DNA of 48,552 nt, taken from an uncultured Shewanella sp. (lineage in GTDB: Bacteria; Pseudomonadota; Gammaproteobacteria; Enterobacterales; Shewanellaceae). Position numbers and translations under genes: made by a program. The notes below the pieces were generated by a model. The model was given only the letters and a program-made list of their open reading frames with translations, made no database searches and was not told the DNA's origin. Positions 46,009-48,552 of this stretch are shown in pieces (the first letter of the stretch is position 1; every line of letters begins with the position of its first letter). The DNA lies in the NCBI RefSeq assembly GCF_947501665.1, contig NZ_CANMWS010000036.1, forward strand, positions 1-48,552, read 5' to 3'.

Positions 46009-47008
46009 TTACGCAGCCGTCCGATATCGCTGAAGTTCGGCATAAACAGATCGTGATGCATTGATGAGTAACTTTCGACAAATTGCGAAGGGATTGAGAT
46101 TGGTTTTGATATTCAAACTTTCGAGCTTAAAGGCTGCACAAATTGACATGAATATGACATGAATATGACATGAATATGACATGAATATGACATGAATATG
46201 TGGTTACTTTGAGTTCTTATCATTCGGGTTGGCGACTTTGCTAGGTTAGTATTTGACTTCAATGATTTGTGAAACACCTCCACTTTCCGCCGTCTTTTGT
46301 AGGTCGTGGAGATGACGTTATTGTCGCAAGTTAAGTCACTGCAAACCAGATGTAATACCCCTGTGCTGCCGTCTTTGTTTGTAAAAACTTGGAGAATAAA
46401 AAGAACCGCTTTCTCATATCCTTTTAGCCAACCTTGCACTGCGGTTTGTTTTGGGAAATTCAGCTTATCTACTCGTACAAAACGCTTATTTTTTCTGTCT
46501 TCCTCGGACAAGGCTATTAACCTGTTGTTCTTAAGTGCTGCAATAAAATGCTTATCATTACTTGTGATAAAATCGACATTATCTTTTGATGAAAACCAGC
46601 TATCTGTAAGAATAAAAAGAAATTTTAAATCATTACTAATACTGGTTTTGATCATTTGACGCATCATTTCGTTTTTGGTTATCTCGCTTTTACGTTTGAG
46701 CTTCCTCGTCTTCAGAACACTATATTGAAAGGGTTTTTTACCAACTCAAATGCTACTGGAATAGACATTTTGCCTGAGTGGTACAGTGCATTCAGCAGGT
46801 TGACGCCTTTGACGTTGTGGCCACTGCAATGATCGTAATGCCAGCACATTAACTCACTTTTATCCGTCCAAGGTTTTTCTTGGATCGTTTCGTCAAAAAT
46901 TAAAACGCCATCGTTGCACTCAACGCTTCTCAATGTCGATTTAACCTGCCGCCATAATTCTTTGGAAGTGTAATCCTGCTCGGATAAAAGTTAAGTGATC
47001 TTGTCACT
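46009..47008 (-). pseudogene. DDE transposase (IS4/IS701-like), frameshifted
   Basis: Reading from about 47008 the product is SDKIT-stop-LLSEQDYTSKELWRQVK, LIFDETIQEKPWTDK (first catalytic Asp), VELVKK-type sequence, then TDSWFSSKDN (second Asp), NKDGSTGVLHLVCSDLTCD, and KRRRKVEVFHKSLKSN (catalytic Glu). The C-terminus is ICAAFKLESLNIKTNLNPFA and AELQRYRTAA-stop at 46009. Lesions are an in-frame TAA at 46991-46993, a frameshift in six A's near 46735, and an 11-bp tandem repeat expansion at 46144-46198. The element is inactive. Confidence 0.85.
46144..46198. repeat. five perfect 11-bp tandem repeats
   Basis: TGACATGAATA is repeated five times without error inside the 3' part of the transposase pseudogene. 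A single unit corresponds to the coding sequence for HIFMS of the parent enzyme. The four extra copies add 44 bp and shift the frame. Confidence 0.97.
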
Positions 47009-47190
47009 GTACGAAAGCGCCGTTTACTACTTGATTATGTTATTTGGTCAGTGATTGGAATGAGTTCCTATCGGAAACAATCTGTATGGGACTTAGCGAT
47101 TCATATGGCGCTGATGTTATTATGGGAAAAGGCTCATTGCGCCAAGTACTCTTCTTTAGGGACGTAAGAGGTTAGGTGTTCAGAGTAAGA
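46994..47190 (+). pseudogene. N-terminal fragment of IS4-family transposase
   Basis: The plus strand reads SDLVTVRKRRLLLDYVIW and SVIGMSSYRKQSVWDLAIHM, the typical N-terminal domain of IS4-type transposases. A frameshift near 47130 leads to GKRLIAPSTLL-stop-GRKRLGVQSK, matching the next conserved part. Sequence beyond 47190 is missing. Its left end overlaps the start of the transposase on the other strand by a few codons, so the exact junction (about 46990-47010) is uncertain. Confidence 0.75.
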
Positions 47191-47221
47191 AAAATGCCAG
47201 TCATCTTAACTGACTGGCATT
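47190..47221 (-). terminator. terminator of Ig gene C
   Basis: AATGCCAGTCA (47193-47203) pairs perfectly with TGACTGGCATT (47211-47221) over seven bases. On the minus strand it is followed by T's. It is 36 bases after the Ig gene C stop. Confidence 0.85.
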
Positions 47222-47256
47222 AGAGCTATTGATCGATTTATCTATCGAAACAAAAT

Positions 47257-48552
47257 TTATTCCACAGTAACGGTGATGGTATCGGTGCAGGGAGAAATGG
47301 TACAAGCAACAGGTGGATTGTTATACGTTGCCTTAATGTTACTGCTGGCCTCGCTGGGTGCATTGTGCTTAATATCAACGCGCCCCTGTCCTGTTACCGT
47401 CATCACCTGGTCATTATTTGAGGTATTTTCCCAATGGGTATCCGGTTTCTTTGCGACATTCACCGGCGACTCATTTGGGGTGAAATACCAAGCATCAAGA
47501 TAATAATCATGTCCTGCTTGTCCAGTAAATGATTGAGGATAAATCTTCAGGAAGGTGGTTGTGACTTCTTCAACGGTTAATGTGTCGTTCGCTTCGTGAG
47601 CTTCTCCTTCATATAAATAAAGAGCGGAGACTATTGCTGTACCAGGACTGGTTCCTGTGACGACGCCTTTATCATGTACTTCTGTGCTTGTATTGGTAAT
47701 TGATGCAATATTACTCGGTGTGACCTTCCAATGTATATAGGGAGAGTTAGTCACATCTTGAGGTGTTCCTTCATGGTAGTTCACTATTGCTTTGTACTGC
47801 ATTCTTTCATGGACATAAATTGTGTCGTGCGGTGAGGTTAATGTTATGGATATAATTTCGTTAGTTTCAACCGTTAGATTGGCACTATCTGATTTTTCAT
47901 AAATAGAGTTCTGCCTATAGGTGCCAGTGATTGAGGCTGTATCTGTCTGGGATCCTGCGGTTGCTAACCCTTTTGTCTGGCTAAATGGACTGTTATCGAT
48001 TGTTGCGATACTCGAATTATCACTTTGCCAACTCATAAAATATGAATCGGTGACAACACCGAAGGTGCTATCACTGTATTCTACAACCGCAGTATATTGT
48101 TGCTGTGCACCTTGTGACAATGTAATGTCTTGCGGTGTAACAGCGATGGATGTAGGAGAAGCGGCGGTGACAGTGAGAGAAGCCGTATCAATTAAATGGG
48201 TATCGTCGTTAACTTGATATCTTGCTAAAATCGTTGTGGTACCTTGGCTTACTGTATAAGCCCGCCCTTTATGGCCTAAAGAGCCATTATCGTCAATATA
48301 AGCAATACTCGGTTCAGAGCTGCTCCAAGACAGTTCCTCGCTATCTGTTACATACCTGATATGGCCATCGGTGTAAGTTAATATCGCAACATATTGCTGT
48401 TCAGCTGCGAGTCCAAGGCTATCAGTTTTGTAGTCAATATTTAATGTATCAGGGGTGGCGGCCGTGACGGTTAAAGTACTGCTGTCCAGTAAGGTGGTGT
48501 CACTGTCGACTTGGTAGTGGGCAATGATGTTTGCACTTCCCTCCGTTAACGC
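47257..48552 (-). CDS. Ig-like (BIG2) repeat protein C, 5' end outside window
   Basis: The minus-strand frame is open from the right edge of the window to the stop at 47257, 431 codons. A TTG near 48120 is not a start, because the repeat pattern continues upstream without break. Visible units begin LNIDYKTDS, IAVTPQDITL, ITLTSPHDTI and LKIYPQSF, and a partial unit precedes them (ITLTS.. resembles the strand starts of genes A and B). The last unit ends with two Cys (VACTISPC), absent from A and B. It is the third paralogue of the family; the signal peptide must lie beyond the window. Confidence 0.9.
   Translation of the reverse strand, partial: ALTEGSANIIAHYQVDSDTTLLDSSTLTVTAATPDTLNIDYKTDSLGLAAEQQYVAILTYTDGHIRYVTDSEELSWSSSEPSIAYIDDNGSLGHKGRAYTVSQGTTTILARYQVNDDTHLIDTASLTVTAASPTSIAVTPQDITLSQGAQQQYTAVVEYSDSTFGVVTDSYFMSWQSDNSSIATIDNSPFSQTKGLATAGSQTDTASITGTYRQNSIYEKSDSANLTVETNEIISITLTSPHDTIYVHERMQYKAIVNYHEGTPQDVTNSPYIHWKVTPSNIASITNTSTEVHDKGVVTGTSPGTAIVSALYLYEGEAHEANDTLTVEEVTTTFLKIYPQSFTGQAGHDYYLDAWYFTPNESPVNVAKKPDTHWENTSNNDQVMTVTGQGRVDIKHNAPSEASSNIKATYNNPPVACTISPCTDTITVTVE

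Larger units (their letters stand above)
45707..47190. mobile_element. cluster of decayed insertion-sequence fragments
   Basis: Three transposase pieces lie side by side. The first is the C-terminus of an IS4-type enzyme on the minus strand. The second is an almost complete but frameshifted DDE transposase of the IS4/IS701 superfamily on the minus strand. The third is the N-terminus of an IS4-type enzyme on the plus strand. The two IS4-type pieces point in opposite directions, so this is either two elements or one element inverted around the middle one. The region separates the Ig gene B operon from Ig gene C. Confidence 0.8.

Noticed and set aside
46141..46200. Possible CRISPR or iteron array
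   Set aside because: The units are directly adjacent without spacers and lie within transposase coding sequence; it is a slippage-type tandem repeat.
47257..48120. Ig gene C starting at TTG 48120
   Set aside because: The same frame and repeat pattern continue without a stop to the window edge, so this is an internal codon.

Overview
The window looks like a chromosomal segment of a marine gammaproteobacterium, most likely Shewanella or a close relative. The reasons are a NirC, NadA and tRNA-Ser(GGA) very close in sequence to the enterobacterial ones, a branched-chain 2-oxoacid dehydrogenase operon with a LiuR-like operator, an AstE gene, moderate-to-low GC, and decayed IS4-type insertion sequences. 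The species assignment is inference; no ribosomal RNA is present.

Layout. 1-2.7 kb is an accessory stretch. It holds degenerate intergenic repeats, an orphan small gene, a 5' fragment of a methyltransferase gene whose longer copy lies at 39.5 kb, and a coiled-coil protein preceded by two perfect AT-rich palindromes. 3.1-14.5 kb is mostly ordinary single genes: the nitrite channel nirC with an FNR-like box, a secreted DUF333-like protein, a secreted non-specific nuclease, a Bcr/CflA-type efflux pump divergent from a LysR regulator, two convergent alpha/beta hydrolases, a frameshifted mini-gene, a DUF1295 membrane protein, a potassium channel and a chemoreceptor. 14.6-17.5 kb is the first of three large Ig-repeat lipoprotein genes. 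17.9-25.5 kb is metabolic core: mgtC-like, astE, bkdA1-bkdA2-bkdB, nadA and tRNA-Ser.

26.6-41.3 kb is an accessory, defence-type island. It starts with 1.1 kb of hairpin-rich repeats. It then carries an Mrr-type restriction enzyme, a type I restriction-modification operon (hsdM-hsdS-hsdR) translationally coupled to a YgjP-like metallopeptidase, two small envelope proteins, and a methyltransferase-HNH fusion gene broken by an amber codon and a frameshift. 41.4-48.6 kb is a surface-protein region. A beta-barrel outer-membrane protein and an 11-domain Ig-repeat lipoprotein form a probable operon. A pile of broken IS4-type transposases follows, then a third Ig-repeat gene that runs off the end of the window.

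How the parts relate. The three Ig-repeat proteins are paralogues; two share the same N-terminal lipoprotein layout with Cys20, and the N-terminus of the third lies outside the window. They probably act as long surface stalks or adhesins. The restriction genes and the methyltransferase-HNH pseudogene form one defence cluster. The bkd genes, astE and nirC are housekeeping or respiratory functions with no obvious link to the islands. The least explained items are the barrel plus Ig-lipoprotein pair, the methyltransferase-HNH fusion with its distant 5' fragment, and the palindrome-flanked coiled-coil gene.
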